Assembly (NCBI GenBank): GCA_002471345.1
Contig: DKPS01000182.1
Coordinates: 665 to 49,526 of the forward strand
Length of the DNA: 48,862 bases
Direction: 5' to 3'
Source: Saprospiraceae bacterium UBA7328
GTDB lineage: Bacteria; Bacteroidota; Bacteroidia; Chitinophagales; Saprospiraceae
Positions 9,028 through 17,657 of the stretch are shown here, piece by piece; the first letter of the stretch is position 1, and each line of letters opens with the position of its first letter. The position numbers and the translations under genes were made by a program. Under the pieces are notes generated by a model that searched no databases, was not told the DNA's origin, and saw nothing but the letters and a program-made list of their open reading frames with translations.

Positions 9028-10224
9028 ATGAATAATAAGGTCAAATTTCAGCTGTCTACAATGATGTTTCTCCAATTTGTAGTCTGGGGAGCATGGTACT
9101 CAACGATGGGTGCATATTTAGGAAAAATTGGCTTTTCAGGCCTGAATATTGGAGCAGCGTATAGCACGATTAATTGGGGAGCAATCGTCTCACCTTTTAT
9201 TGTAGGAATGATCGCTGACAAATACTTTTCTGCTCAAAGAGTGATGGGTATTATTCATCTCGTTGGTGCAGCTCTATTGTACTATGTCTCATTAGAGACC
9301 GATCCATCTACATTCTTTTGGACTCTATTGGTTTATGGGATTATTTATATGCCTACAATAGCGTTAGCCAATACTGTGAGTTTCAATCAAATGGAAGAAC
9401 CAGAAAAAGAATTTCCATTTATCAGAGTTTTTGGAACCATAGGATGGATTGTAATAGGAACAATCATTAGTTACCTAAATTATGACGATTCACATTTACA
9501 ATTTCAGTTAGCAGCCGGTTTGTCTTTGTTATTAGGTGTCTACTGCTTTTTTCTGCCGGATACCCCTCCAAAATCAAAGGGCCAGCAAACTTCATTAAAA
9601 CAAGTTTTTGGATTAGATGCTTTGAGTCTTTTAAAAAGCAGAAATTTTTCAATATTTCTCTTCTGTTCGTTTCTGATTTCTATCCCTTTAGCATTTTACT
9701 TCAGCCTTACAGGTATCTTCCTTGGAGAGTTAGGATTTGAAAATATTTCTTCCACAATGACATTAGGTCAATATTCTGAAATTATTTTCATGCTTCTTAT
9801 GCCACTCTTTTTTGCAAGGTTAGGTATTAAGAAAATGCTTCTTTTTGGGATGTTGGCATGGATGGCTCGATATGCACTATTCGTATTGGGAAGCGATGGT
9901 GACATGGTTGCTATGCTCTATTTGGGAATCTTACTTCATGGCATTTGTTATGATTTCTTTTTTGTCACAGGACAAATTTATGTGGACAACACAGCACCAA
10001 AAGAAATACAAGCTAGTGCACAAGGCCTGATCACTTTAGTGACTTATGGTTTTGGAATGCTAATAGGAAGCTGGTCTTCTGGCTGGTTTTTAGATTACTA
10101 TACTTTGAGTGAGGCTCATCTTTGGAAAAGCGTTTGGCTGATACCAGCTATAATGGCTTTAGTAGCGGCTCTAGCATTACTATTCTTTTTTAAAGACGTA
10201 GAATTGAAGAAAGAGGAGTCTTGA
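9028..10224 (+). CDS. MFS transporter, nucleoside:H+ symporter (NupG-like) type
   Basis: A 398-residue, very hydrophobic protein with about 12 membrane segments. The opening FLQFVVWGAWYSTMGAYL and the first-loop motif GMIADKYFSAQR are characteristic of the nucleoside permease branch of the major facilitator superfamily. In Bacteroidota such genes often stand beside sugar oxidoreductases and sulfatases, so a sugar or nucleoside catabolite is the likely cargo; that is inference. It is followed after one base by the sulfatase gene, so they are co-transcribed, and it diverges from the Gfo/Idh/MocA gene. Confidence 0.88.
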   Translation: MNNKVKFQLSTMMFLQFVVWGAWYSTMGAYLGKIGFSGLNIGAAYSTINWGAIVSPFIVGMIADKYFSAQRVMGIIHLVGAALLYYVSLETDPSTFFWTLLVYGIIYMPTIALANTVSFNQMEEPEKEFPFIRVFGTIGWIVIGTIISYLNYDDSHLQFQLAAGLSLLLGVYCFFLPDTPPKSKGQQTSLKQVFGLDALSLLKSRNFSIFLFCSFLISIPLAFYFSLTGIFLGELGFENISSTMTLGQYSEIIFMLLMPLFFARLGIKKMLLFGMLAWMARYALFVLGSDGDMVAMLYLGILLHGICYDFFFVTGQIYVDNTAPKEIQASAQGLITLVTYGFGMLIGSWSSGWFLDYYTLSEAHLWKSVWLIPAIMALVAALALLFFFKDVELKKEES

Positions 10225-10225
10225 A

Positions 10226-12013
10226 ATGACCCTCTTTATTAGATTTTCAGAATATTTTCTTCTACTTCTGGCTATACATTGGTTATCCTGTCAAGTCAAA
10301 GAATCGATTTCAAAAGAAGCAGAGAAGCCAAATATCATTTTAATCCTTACGGATGATCAAGGTTGGGGAGATTTGAGCATGAACGGTAACCAACACATTT
10401 CAACTCCTAACATTGATAAATTGGCAGCTGATGGAGCTGTTATGGAGAACTTTTACGTAAGCCCTGTATGTTCGCCAACAAGAGCTGAAATACTTACAGG
10501 AAGATTCAGTCCGAGAAGTGGTGTTTATTCTACGTCAGCAGGTGGAGAAAGAATCGATTTGGATGAGACTACAATAGCTGATATTTTAAAGTCTAATGGT
10601 TATGCCACGGCTGCCTTTGGTAAATGGCACAGTGGAATGCAATATCCCTATCATCCAAATGGGAGAGGTTTTGAAGAGTTCTATGGCTTTTGTTCTGGGC
10701 ATTGGGGTAATTATTTCAGCCCAATGCTTGAACATAATGGGAATATTACAAAAGGAGAAGGCTACATAATTGATGACCTAACTGATAAAGCAATAGACTT
10801 TATTAATGAGAAAAAGGCAAGTCCTTTTTTCGTCTACCTTCCTTACAATACTCCTCATAGTCCTATGCAAGTCCCAGATAAATGGTATAAAAAATTTGAA
10901 AACATAGAAATCTCTCAAAGAGGATCGGAAGCTGACAAAGAGAATATGGAACATACCAAAGCCGCACTTGCCATGTGTGAAAATATAGATTGGAATGTAG
11001 GTCGCATTCAATCAAGAATTAGAGAATTGAATCTGGAAGAGAATACAATAATCATTTACTTATCAGATAATGGTCCAAATGGACATAGATGGAATGGCGA
11101 TATGAAAGGTATCAAAGGATCTACAGATGAAGGAGGAGTTAAATCTCCTTTGATTATTCAATGGAAAAATAAAATTGAGGCAGGTCTAAGAATCAAAAAA
11201 ATTGCAAGTTCAATTGACTTATTACCCACCATTTCAGAATATGCTTCGATCACTCCATTCACAAATAACCCTCTTGATGGAAAAAGTATCGCACCTCTTC
11301 TTGATCAAAAGAATGAAAACTGGAGCGAGAGATATGTCTATAATTATTGGAAAGGAAAGCTAAGCATTAGAAGTCAACGATTTAGGCTAGATCATCAAGA
11401 TCAATTATTCGATATGGAAACTGATCCTAGTCAAGCTACAGATGTTTCAATAGAGTATGCAACTGAAAAAACTGAGATGATGGTGGCAAAAGAGTTCTAT
11501 CAAAATGAAGTTTTAACCGAACTTCCAAAAAATGATTCTCGACATTTCACTATTGGTCATCGCGACTATAAGTATACTCAGATACCTGCACGAGATGGAA
11601 CTGCACATGGTAATATAATAAGGTCAAATAGGTGGCCGAATTGTTCATTTTTTACAAATTGGACTGATATCGAAGACAGAATATCCTGGAAAGTCTCAGT
11701 TGAAGAATCAGGTGACTATGATGTGGTCTTATATTACACCTGTGCAGAAGAGAATGTAGGCACCACTATCTCCTTGACTTTTGGAGACACTCATATTTCT
11801 CAAACGATAAAAGAAGCACATGACCCACTTCTCACAGGAATGGAAAACGATAGAGGAGAACCCAGAGCTGAGTCATTTGTAAAAGATTTCAAACCATTCA
11901 AACTAGGTCGAATATACCTTGCTCAGGGAAGTGGGGAGTTAATCCTGAAATCAGAAGAGATTGTTGGAGGCAAGTCAATTGATTTTCGATTGATGATGTT
12001 TGAAAAGGTATAG
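10226..12013 (+). CDS. Lipoprotein sulfatase (type I) with C-terminal accessory domain
   Basis: A 595-residue sulfatase. The catalytic signature CSPTRAEILTGR begins at C82, the cysteine matured to formylglycine, and the metal-binding D43-D44 lie in ILTDDQGWGD. The leader ends in WLSC (C22), a probable lipobox, so the enzyme is likely tethered facing the periplasm or cell surface. The alkaline-phosphatase-like core ends near residue 440. The last 150 residues form a separate beta-rich domain (Trp-rich start, VSVEESGDYDVVLYY) resembling accessory modules on Bacteroidota and planctomycete sulfatases. The final 231 bases are duplicated at 17658-17888. It starts one base after the transporter stop. 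Confidence 0.93.
   Translation: MTLFIRFSEYFLLLLAIHWLSCQVKESISKEAEKPNIILILTDDQGWGDLSMNGNQHISTPNIDKLAADGAVMENFYVSPVCSPTRAEILTGRFSPRSGVYSTSAGGERIDLDETTIADILKSNGYATAAFGKWHSGMQYPYHPNGRGFEEFYGFCSGHWGNYFSPMLEHNGNITKGEGYIIDDLTDKAIDFINEKKASPFFVYLPYNTPHSPMQVPDKWYKKFENIEISQRGSEADKENMEHTKAALAMCENIDWNVGRIQSRIRELNLEENTIIIYLSDNGPNGHRWNGDMKGIKGSTDEGGVKSPLIIQWKNKIEAGLRIKKIASSIDLLPTISEYASITPFTNNPLDGKSIAPLLDQKNENWSERYVYNYWKGKLSIRSQRFRLDHQDQLFDMETDPSQATDVSIEYATEKTEMMVAKEFYQNEVLTELPKNDSRHFTIGHRDYKYTQIPARDGTAHGNIIRSNRWPNCSFFTNWTDIEDRISWKVSVEESGDYDVVLYYTCAEENVGTTISLTFGDTHISQTIKEAHDPLLTGMENDRGEPRAESFVKDFKPFKLGRIYLAQGSGELILKSEEIVGGKSIDFRLMMFEKV
11783..12013 (+). repeat. Direct repeat, copy 1 (3' end of the intact sulfatase gene)
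   Basis: These 231 bases align without gaps to 17658-17888. I count 12 mismatches by eye (about 95% identity), the last being the stop codon TAG versus TAA. Both copies point the same way, and similarity stops sharply at 11783/17658 and just after the stop codons. The pair brackets the IPTL-CTERM operon. Confidence 0.92.
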
Positions 12014-12223
12014 CCATTTTCTCTAGACTAATTGTAACTAAAAAAGAAAAACTGAATGAATAATCATCAGACTCTCTTTGCTTCTTTCTGAACCTTCTAA
12101 TTTTACGGAAAGACAATTACCTATTACGCCATTTTATGATTTTTGTCTTTTATTTTCTCTTCCCATTTCGTTTTTAACCCTTCCAGCCGTGAGCCGTGTA
12201 TCATGTTAATTCACAAGCACATA

Positions 12224-12242
12224 TATAGACCTAAGGTCTATA
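12224..12242. repeat. 19-base perfect palindrome (9-1-9)
   Basis: TATAGACCT, a single A, then AGGTCTATA is a perfect inverted repeat with a one-base centre. It lies in gene-free DNA. The size and symmetry resemble an operator for a dimeric regulator, but no adjacent promoter or gene start is evident, so it may be a leftover site. Confidence 0.5.
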
Positions 12243-12370
12243 GGAAATATCACGTTAGACTTGTAACAAGCTGCATCACAACTCATACTCTATCAACTTC
12301 TTATCAGAACAACAGGCATAATATTAAAAAGAACCAAAGCCATTTTCCCTCTTGGAGATCTTGATAGGCA

Positions 12371-12469
12371 TTAAATTTCAATCTCTTCAAATTCTCCTTC
12401 CAAAGCATCAAGGATAATATCGTCATCTTCATTCTGAAAAACAAAAGGTGGTGAAAGGATAATTTTATT
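12371..12469 (-). pseudogene. Possible C-terminal remnant of a lost gene
   Basis: Read on the minus strand, a 32-codon open segment begins right after an in-frame stop and ends at TAA (12371-12373). It contains LSPPFVFQNEDDDIILDAL and a glutamate-rich end. The pattern SPPxVF, an acidic helix, then the end is reminiscent of class-III aminotransferase C-termini, but the match is from memory and weak. No start codon or upstream body is present. Confidence 0.35.
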
Positions 12470-12660
12470 TCATAATACTCTGATGATAGTATCAGGCTTT
12501 TCTTAATGAATTCGATTTTATCATTTTGATGTTCTTCAAATACTAAAACAGATTAATATTCGACCCTCAAAACAATTGTTCATTATAGATTCTATATTCT
12601 ATCACAGACAATAATATCATTGAAATTGTCAACACAACGCGTCTCTATTTCCTGTTGGTG

Positions 12661-13932
12661 TTAATTATTGGCTCTTTTACCCCAGCTTTTGTCATTTACT
12701 TTGGAGACTGCCCAAACTATAAGCCATGAATAAATCATAATTGTAAATACAAAAAATCTAACCGGATCCAGAATGTTAAGAATTTTTGTTTTCCAAAAAT
12801 GAAAAATGATATATAACAATATAATGTAGGCACTATGAACAAAAATAACCATCTGACCTGTAAACAAAAGATAGGCCAATAATACTGGTATACTTACTAT
12901 TAATATGTTAAAAATAAAGCTGAGAAGAAAGTAAGAAGTGAAAAAAATAGGCTTTTTAAATGAAGTTCTGATAAGATATATCGAATTAATAAACCAGCTC
13001 TTAACCCATCTTATTCGCTGTGTAATGAATGGCATTAGTCTATTTGGAACAATGGTCGATGCCCTAGCAGTCGATGCATATTTTACTTGATAATTGTTCT
13101 TTATTAAGAGAGAGGTGAGATATCGGTCTTCGCCATAATCAATGGGAAATCGAAATACTTTTGACTCTATAAATTTTTCTAAGACATTATTGATTGGCTC
13201 CCTTCGATATCCAGAGAAACAACCCGGACAACATAGAACTGAAGAATAGTGAGATTCGAAAGCTTTAAACAAATGATGGCTTATAAAATATTCATAGCCC
13301 TGGATACGAGTAAGAACATTATCTGAAGCATTATATACATTTGTATATCCTGATACGGCTGCCGTATTTTTATCGAAAAACATTAGCAAATTTGTTACAG
13401 AATTAACTTCTAAGAAAGTATCGCTATCAATGGTTATTAATACTTCTCCTTTGGCTTTTTTGAATCCAGACACAAGCCCAGCTTTTTTGCCTTTGTTACT
13501 TTTGAAATTCATGATATAAACCTCTCCATTATATTGTTTCTGAAAACGCTGAATTTCATTAAGTGAATTATCTGTTGAACCGTCATTAATAATTATAATT
13601 TCCATTTGTGATCTTGGGAAATCACTTTTTTCAATGTTCTTAAGAACGTTATAAATATGCTGATCTTCATTATATACCGGAATAATTAAAGAAATGAAGT
13701 AGTCCAGATCACGATGTACAGGAGATTGTTGTTGAACTTTTATTGCAATTACTAAAAGAAGTACAAAAAAGAGAATAAATATGCCCACCATTACGAGATT
13801 GCCAACAGATGACCATGCTAACCCTCTAGTTTCGCCAATAAAAATCAACCATCCAGCAACAGCAAAATTAAACAGAAGTATAAAAGTTAATGGGAGATAG
13901 CTGTAAGCTATTTTCAAGACACTGCTTAACAT
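12661..13932 (-). CDS. Processive family-2 glycosyltransferase, hyaluronan/chitin-synthase-like
   Basis: A 423-residue membrane glycosyltransferase. Two N-terminal membrane segments (about residues 8-32 and 44-64) precede the GT-A domain, and three or four follow it (about 323-400). Catalytic motifs are in order: NDGST (116-120), DSD (169-171, metal/UDP-sugar), GEDR (267-270, catalytic base) and QRIRW (305-309, the Q/RxxRW polymer-gating motif of synthases). This arrangement is that of hyaluronan, NodC and related synthases that both make and extrude a polysaccharide. The sugar is not predictable. It is the last gene of a three-gene operon, 8 bases after a beta-helix secreted protein. Confidence 0.9.
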   Translation of the reverse strand: MLSSVLKIAYSYLPLTFILLFNFAVAGWLIFIGETRGLAWSSVGNLVMVGIFILFFVLLLVIAIKVQQQSPVHRDLDYFISLIIPVYNEDQHIYNVLKNIEKSDFPRSQMEIIIINDGSTDNSLNEIQRFQKQYNGEVYIMNFKSNKGKKAGLVSGFKKAKGEVLITIDSDTFLEVNSVTNLLMFFDKNTAAVSGYTNVYNASDNVLTRIQGYEYFISHHLFKAFESHYSSVLCCPGCFSGYRREPINNVLEKFIESKVFRFPIDYGEDRYLTSLLIKNNYQVKYASTARASTIVPNRLMPFITQRIRWVKSWFINSIYLIRTSFKKPIFFTSYFLLSFIFNILIVSIPVLLAYLLFTGQMVIFVHSAYIILLYIIFHFWKTKILNILDPVRFFVFTIMIYSWLIVWAVSKVNDKSWGKRANN

Positions 13933-13940
13933 CTAACCAT

Positions 13941-15257
13941 TTATTCGGTTGTTTTTATGGTGACATTCCCTCCCCCAACTACAGGCTCGGTGAGAAATAC
14001 TATCGAATCTGAAATTAGTTGAGAGGTGTCTAATTTTCCCTGGCCTATTTTTACCCCATTATTTGAATTGAGATTAAAACCATCTAATGTGATAATGGAT
14101 GATGATTCGACATAGATATCCCCATTATGAGAACTAATTCCACCCTGATCTACATCTATGATCCCCTTACATATAATTGATATATCACCTTCTCCAGAAA
14201 AAATTCCATTGCCACTAACCAGCAGTTTGTCAATAAGAACCATTTCAATACTTCCATTCTTTGTTTGGATTCCACTACCTCCTTGATTGTTGAAAACACC
14301 AACGAATGCTCCATTTCCTTTTAGAATAAAGTTCCCTCCACTAGTTTCGATGCCTTCTCCAGAAATTATATAGTCTCCAAAATGATCAAGAAAAACTTCA
14401 CCTCCTTCAGTCCTCAACCCCATATTGAAAACTCTCATATCTTTTGCACCATATGAATAAATGCGACCTCCATTGGATTTTATTCCTTCACCTGAAATTT
14501 CAACATCTCCAACATGGTGAAAAATGACATCATTTTCAACTCTTATACCCTGACTCTCTACAGAAATATTTTCTCCACTGGACGAAATATTTTCAGCCGT
14601 AATTCCATTCCCGGTAATATTTATATCATCAGTACAAGTAAAAACACAACTTCCATTATCAAGATTTACACCATCATTAGAGATTTTAATATTTCCTCCA
14701 TCCACAGTCATATTCCCTCCAGATGTATTTATCCCCTCTCCATTTATGCTAATACTGTCAGTGTAACACATTATAATTTCTCCTCCTCCTGTTTTTATAC
14801 CAGAATTAGAAATAGTAATCTTTTGTCCTGTCGATTTGAAAAAACCACCATTAGTTTTTAGTCCTGGACCAGTAATTCTGACATCTCCACCTGCCCAAAT
14901 TTCAAAATTTATAAGAGAAACACTTTCGGAACTGACTGAAAGGTTTACATTATTCTTAGCCTTTATAATAAGAATTGAATTCGAATGACTTGGTTTGAAT
15001 AGTCCCAAAGCAAAACTAATATCTCCTTTCTCGTTTTCCAGTATTACTGTATTTTGCTCCAGAGCATTATCCAAATCTGCCACATCAATACCAGCATTGA
15101 GTTTCATAGGACATATAGTATGCAGCCCATCCACAAACTTGCTTTCAACAAAAAATGACCTTCCTTTACCTCCAAAATCATTAACAATTAAGTTCTGCGC
15201 AAGAAGTGGGTTAATAAAAAGTAATCCAAGGATTAATACTTTTCCAATATTTCCCAT
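13941..15257 (-). CDS. Secreted repeat protein, predicted beta-helix (unanchored paralogue)
   Basis: A 438-residue protein with an N-terminal signal peptide ending near LLAQ. The body is built of roughly a dozen degenerate modules of about 24-30 residues of the form G-D-V-x-I-S-G-x-G-I-x-T-x-G-G (for example VEISGEGIKSNGG and YIISGEGIETSGG), as expected for a right-handed parallel beta-helix. It shares its N-terminal frame (GLFKPSHSN) and end (EPVVGGGNVTIKT) with the upstream 578-residue gene but stops before any membrane anchor. It is 33 bases downstream of that gene and 8 upstream of the synthase. No enzyme motif was seen. It could be an adhesin, a polymer scaffold or a polysaccharide lyase-like fold without recognisable catalytic residues. 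Confidence 0.8.
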   Translation of the reverse strand: MGNIGKVLILGLLFINPLLAQNLIVNDFGGKGRSFFVESKFVDGLHTICPMKLNAGIDVADLDNALEQNTVILENEKGDISFALGLFKPSHSNSILIIKAKNNVNLSVSSESVSLINFEIWAGGDVRITGPGLKTNGGFFKSTGQKITISNSGIKTGGGEIIMCYTDSISINGEGINTSGGNMTVDGGNIKISNDGVNLDNGSCVFTCTDDINITGNGITAENISSSGENISVESQGIRVENDVIFHHVGDVEISGEGIKSNGGRIYSYGAKDMRVFNMGLRTEGGEVFLDHFGDYIISGEGIETSGGNFILKGNGAFVGVFNNQGGSGIQTKNGSIEMVLIDKLLVSGNGIFSGEGDISIICKGIIDVDQGGISSHNGDIYVESSSIITLDGFNLNSNNGVKIGQGKLDTSQLISDSIVFLTEPVVGGGNVTIKTTE

Positions 15258-15290
15258 ATAGTTCCTTAACTCACATATCTGTAAACTTGT

Positions 15291-17027
15291 TTAGGACTGT
15301 ACGCTTACATTATTCTGGATCTTTTTATCTTGATTCAAAACAGATGTACCTACAATCATCATCAATAGAGATAAGACAATTAATGACCATTGACCTAATG
15401 TTGGAATTGGCGATGCTACAATTAGACATGCTACACTCGAAACAGTATCCAATATAATATTTCCTCCCCCTAATTGAACCGGATGAATTTGTGTCACTGA
15501 CCCAGTTTCGGTAAGTACTCCTCCTGTAGATGAACCAAAACCTGTGTTAATAGCCCCACCACTCGTGGAAATGTTACCATCCTTAGCCTGAACTTTCACT
15601 GAACTTCCATATGTCCATATTCCATTTCCGCCAACTATTACATTCCCAACAGTTCCAATATCTACTGTTCCTGTTCCAGATGTAATACCACCACCATTTA
15701 TATCAAAATTTCCAGTATGACAAAAAACTATATTCCCGTTACTGCTTGTAATTTGGCAAGAATTCATAATAAATTGTTTACCCTTAGATGTAAGACTTCC
15801 TCCATTTGTGGCAATACCACCACCTGAAACTGAAACATCTTCTAAATGCTCGATTACAACATTTCCATTTGTCTCAATACCTGAGCCTTGAAGGGTCAAT
15901 TTATTACCAGATGAAAAATAATTATTGCTAATAGTGCCCCCTCCTGAAATAGCGATATCACCTATTATTTCCAATTTGACATCCCCTCCAACAGCACTTA
16001 TACCATTACTGGTTATATCAGCGGATGCTGCCTTTACTTCTATGTCATTATTCGTTGTTACCAATGATCGTCCTGAACTTGTTAATCCACCTGTTAAATC
16101 AATAACAATCTTACTATTCGTTGCATCAATTCCGTTACTATTAAAATCTGCCGATACAGCATTTACTGTAATATCACCACCGTTGGTTATAAATCCATCT
16201 CCTGAACATACCAAAGCACCTGAAAGAGTTATTGATATTTTTCCGGTACCCATTTCTCTAAGATTACTACCATTACCGTTAAAATTTACTGCTGATGCTA
16301 CGAACATGCCATTAAATGTCCTTATGGAATGCCCTGTTAAATCTATTACGTTGGTCACAATAAGTTCTACATCTCCACCTCCAGTATCTATCCCTCCATT
16401 CATAATATCAATATCTTTCGCTACAATTTTCACATTACCTCCATTCGTATGCAAAGCTTTACCCACTGTTTCAAATTTATTTGTAGCGGTAAAATCTCCA
16501 ACTCCCCCACCAGTTTCTAAACCACCATTTTGAATTCTTATATCAGCAGCTGTAACAGTCAAATTACCCCCTACCAACAAAGTTTCTGTAACGCCTATCA
16601 ATGCACTAGCACCAGCAATAATTGAAACATTTGTCATATTGGTATTAGCTTGGAAACCTCCTCCTCCAGCAGTATCCAAACTCATTGTGAGAGTTACATT
16701 CGCACTTGCAGTAAGTGAAAGAGTACGGCCTCCAGTCCCAGGTCTGAAAGTCCCTGGAGTAAATATAATACTACCCGAAGGGGTATTAATATTTACGTTG
16801 CCAGTTGCCAAGGCTGCATTAAGAGTAACGTCCGTCAGCTGACAAGGTGCACCAGTAGGAGAAAAAGTAGTAACTCCTGCTGCGACTAAAGTGTAAAGAT
16901 TCATATCACCTACAGAACCACTTGAATGTACTCCTATAGTCAGGTCCTGAGATTTTGAGCTTAAGCAACACAAACATATAAATATTACTAATATGTAGTG
17001 CTCGTTTAGTCGGTTCATTTGATTCAA
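15291..17027 (-). CDS. IPTL-CTERM anchored repeat protein, predicted beta-helix
   Basis: A 578-residue protein with a signal peptide (hydrophobic run with LCCLSSKSQ) and a long glycine/asparagine/threonine-rich body. The body consists of repeated modules such as IAISGGGTI and VSVSGGGIATNGG, predicted to fold as a parallel beta-helix. The C-terminus has the complete three-part IPTL-CTERM sorting signal: PIPTLGQW at 540-547, a hydrophobic helix of about 18 residues, then a short basic-polar tail (NQDKKIQNN). IPTL-CTERM is a PEP-CTERM-like putative surface-sorting signal. It is the first gene of an operon with its unanchored paralogue and a GT2 synthase. The plus-strand open frames inside it are antisense shadows caused by repeat composition. 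Confidence 0.85.
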   Translation of the reverse strand: MNQMNRLNEHYILVIFICLCCLSSKSQDLTIGVHSSGSVGDMNLYTLVAAGVTTFSPTGAPCQLTDVTLNAALATGNVNINTPSGSIIFTPGTFRPGTGGRTLSLTASANVTLTMSLDTAGGGGFQANTNMTNVSIIAGASALIGVTETLLVGGNLTVTAADIRIQNGGLETGGGVGDFTATNKFETVGKALHTNGGNVKIVAKDIDIMNGGIDTGGGDVELIVTNVIDLTGHSIRTFNGMFVASAVNFNGNGSNLREMGTGKISITLSGALVCSGDGFITNGGDITVNAVSADFNSNGIDATNSKIVIDLTGGLTSSGRSLVTTNNDIEVKAASADITSNGISAVGGDVKLEIIGDIAISGGGTISNNYFSSGNKLTLQGSGIETNGNVVIEHLEDVSVSGGGIATNGGSLTSKGKQFIMNSCQITSSNGNIVFCHTGNFDINGGGITSGTGTVDIGTVGNVIVGGNGIWTYGSSVKVQAKDGNISTSGGAINTGFGSSTGGVLTETGSVTQIHPVQLGGGNIILDTVSSVACLIVASPIPTLGQWSLIVLSLLMMIVGTSVLNQDKKIQNNVSVQS

Positions 17028-17332
17028 TTAATTATTCTGTATTTAATATCTCAAGATAACAATTATACCTATAAATTCAACACAAATTATAACATTCGAT
17101 AAAAATCTACTTATAACGATCTTTGTATCCCATATTGGCCAATAAGTTTATTCTCAAGAAGTTCGTTTTCATCATAAGTCCTACCTTCCAATATTGAAGA
17201 GATAATCTGTGAAGTTCTCAATTCCCCATAAATTGATTACTTACGACGTAGTTTATCCCGAGGTTTTGTGTTTCTGACATTTGCCTAGAGCAAAAGGCAG
17301 TCATTACCGGTGAGTTTATTGCATTCCACCAC
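17028..17332. other. Leader of the IPTL operon and decayed DNA
   Basis: The first roughly 80 bases should hold the promoter of the minus-strand IPTL operon; a TATAATTG element (minus strand) is present, but no well-spaced -33 box was found. Beyond it, minus-strand 17111-17239 is an open segment of about 42 codons ending in a stop, containing SSILEGRTYDENELLENKL. It reads like real protein sequence, but no family was recognised and it has no start. Confidence 0.4.
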
Positions 17333-17445
17333 TTACGGGTACTTATGAATCAACTCATATAATATTTCATTTTGACCAAACCTTACTTTTACAGAAATGT
17401 AGACACCCTTTGAGAATCCCATGTTTTCTAAATTAAAGCTAGCTT
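17333..17445 (-). pseudogene. Remnant resembling a T9SS type A sorting tail
   Basis: A minus-strand frame ending at TAA (17333-17335) reads FNLENMGFSKGVYISVKVRF and then GQNEILYELIHKYP. The pattern L-x-x-x-x-x-x-K-G-V-Y-x-x-x-V-x-x-G-x-x-x-x-x-x-L-I near a C-terminus is that of type IX secretion sorting domains. It runs into a different frame of a sulfatase remnant at about 17430, so it looks like the broken tail of a vanished exported protein. Confidence 0.45.
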
Positions 17446-17654
17446 TTCTGACATTTGTTCTGAAAGAATATTCTTTTTTGAAGGACCTATTTCTAATTTA
17501 AAAAGAAGCGGAGGTTCATAGGATTGTAGCTGTTCTTCAATTGACAGATTCAAAGTTTTATAATGAACCAAAAACACTCCTTTGCGATAAGCAAAATAAT
17601 CACTGCCTATTTAGTATAATACCTCACCTCTAAGGTCCCTCAATCCTCTAAAGA
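17428..17654 (-). pseudogene. Remnant of a sulfatase C-terminus (minus strand)
   Basis: Translated on the minus strand this gives fragments that match, in one frame and without gaps for most of the length, the C-terminal part of the sulfatase at 20712-22130: FAYRKGVFLVHYKTLN against FAYRKGKYKIHYKTLN, and PPLLFKLEIGPSKK against PPLLYNLEVDPSEK. An in-frame TAA at 17611-17613 replaces a tyrosine codon, and the frame closes at TAG 17428-17430. There is no catalytic core, so it is dead. The divergence shows it came from another paralogue rather than a fresh copy of its neighbour. Confidence 0.8.
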
Positions 17655-17657
17655 ATG

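Larger units (their letters stand above)
12014..12660. other. Gene-free 647-base stretch with decayed sequence
   Basis: No convincing gene is present. The stretch holds a 19-base palindrome at 12224-12242 and a minus-strand open segment at 12371-12469 that looks like a gene tail. There is no clear terminator after the sulfatase. Short open frames at 12143-12364 and 11898-12116 look like chance or antisense frames. Confidence 0.6.

Noticed and set aside
15925..16533. A 202-codon plus-strand open frame rich in Pro, Ser and Ile
   Set aside because: It lies antisense inside the IPTL-CTERM gene; the repeated Gly/Asn/Thr codons of that gene lack stops on the other strand. It has no leader, domain or ribosome site.
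13941..17027. CRISPR-like or satellite DNA repeats
   Set aside because: The repetition is at the protein level, degenerate and of variable length; there are no identical DNA repeats with unique spacers.
12014..17657. Insertion sequence or integron as carrier of the island
   Set aside because: No transposase, integrase or terminal inverted repeats were found; the only boundary signal is the pair of 231-bp direct repeats.
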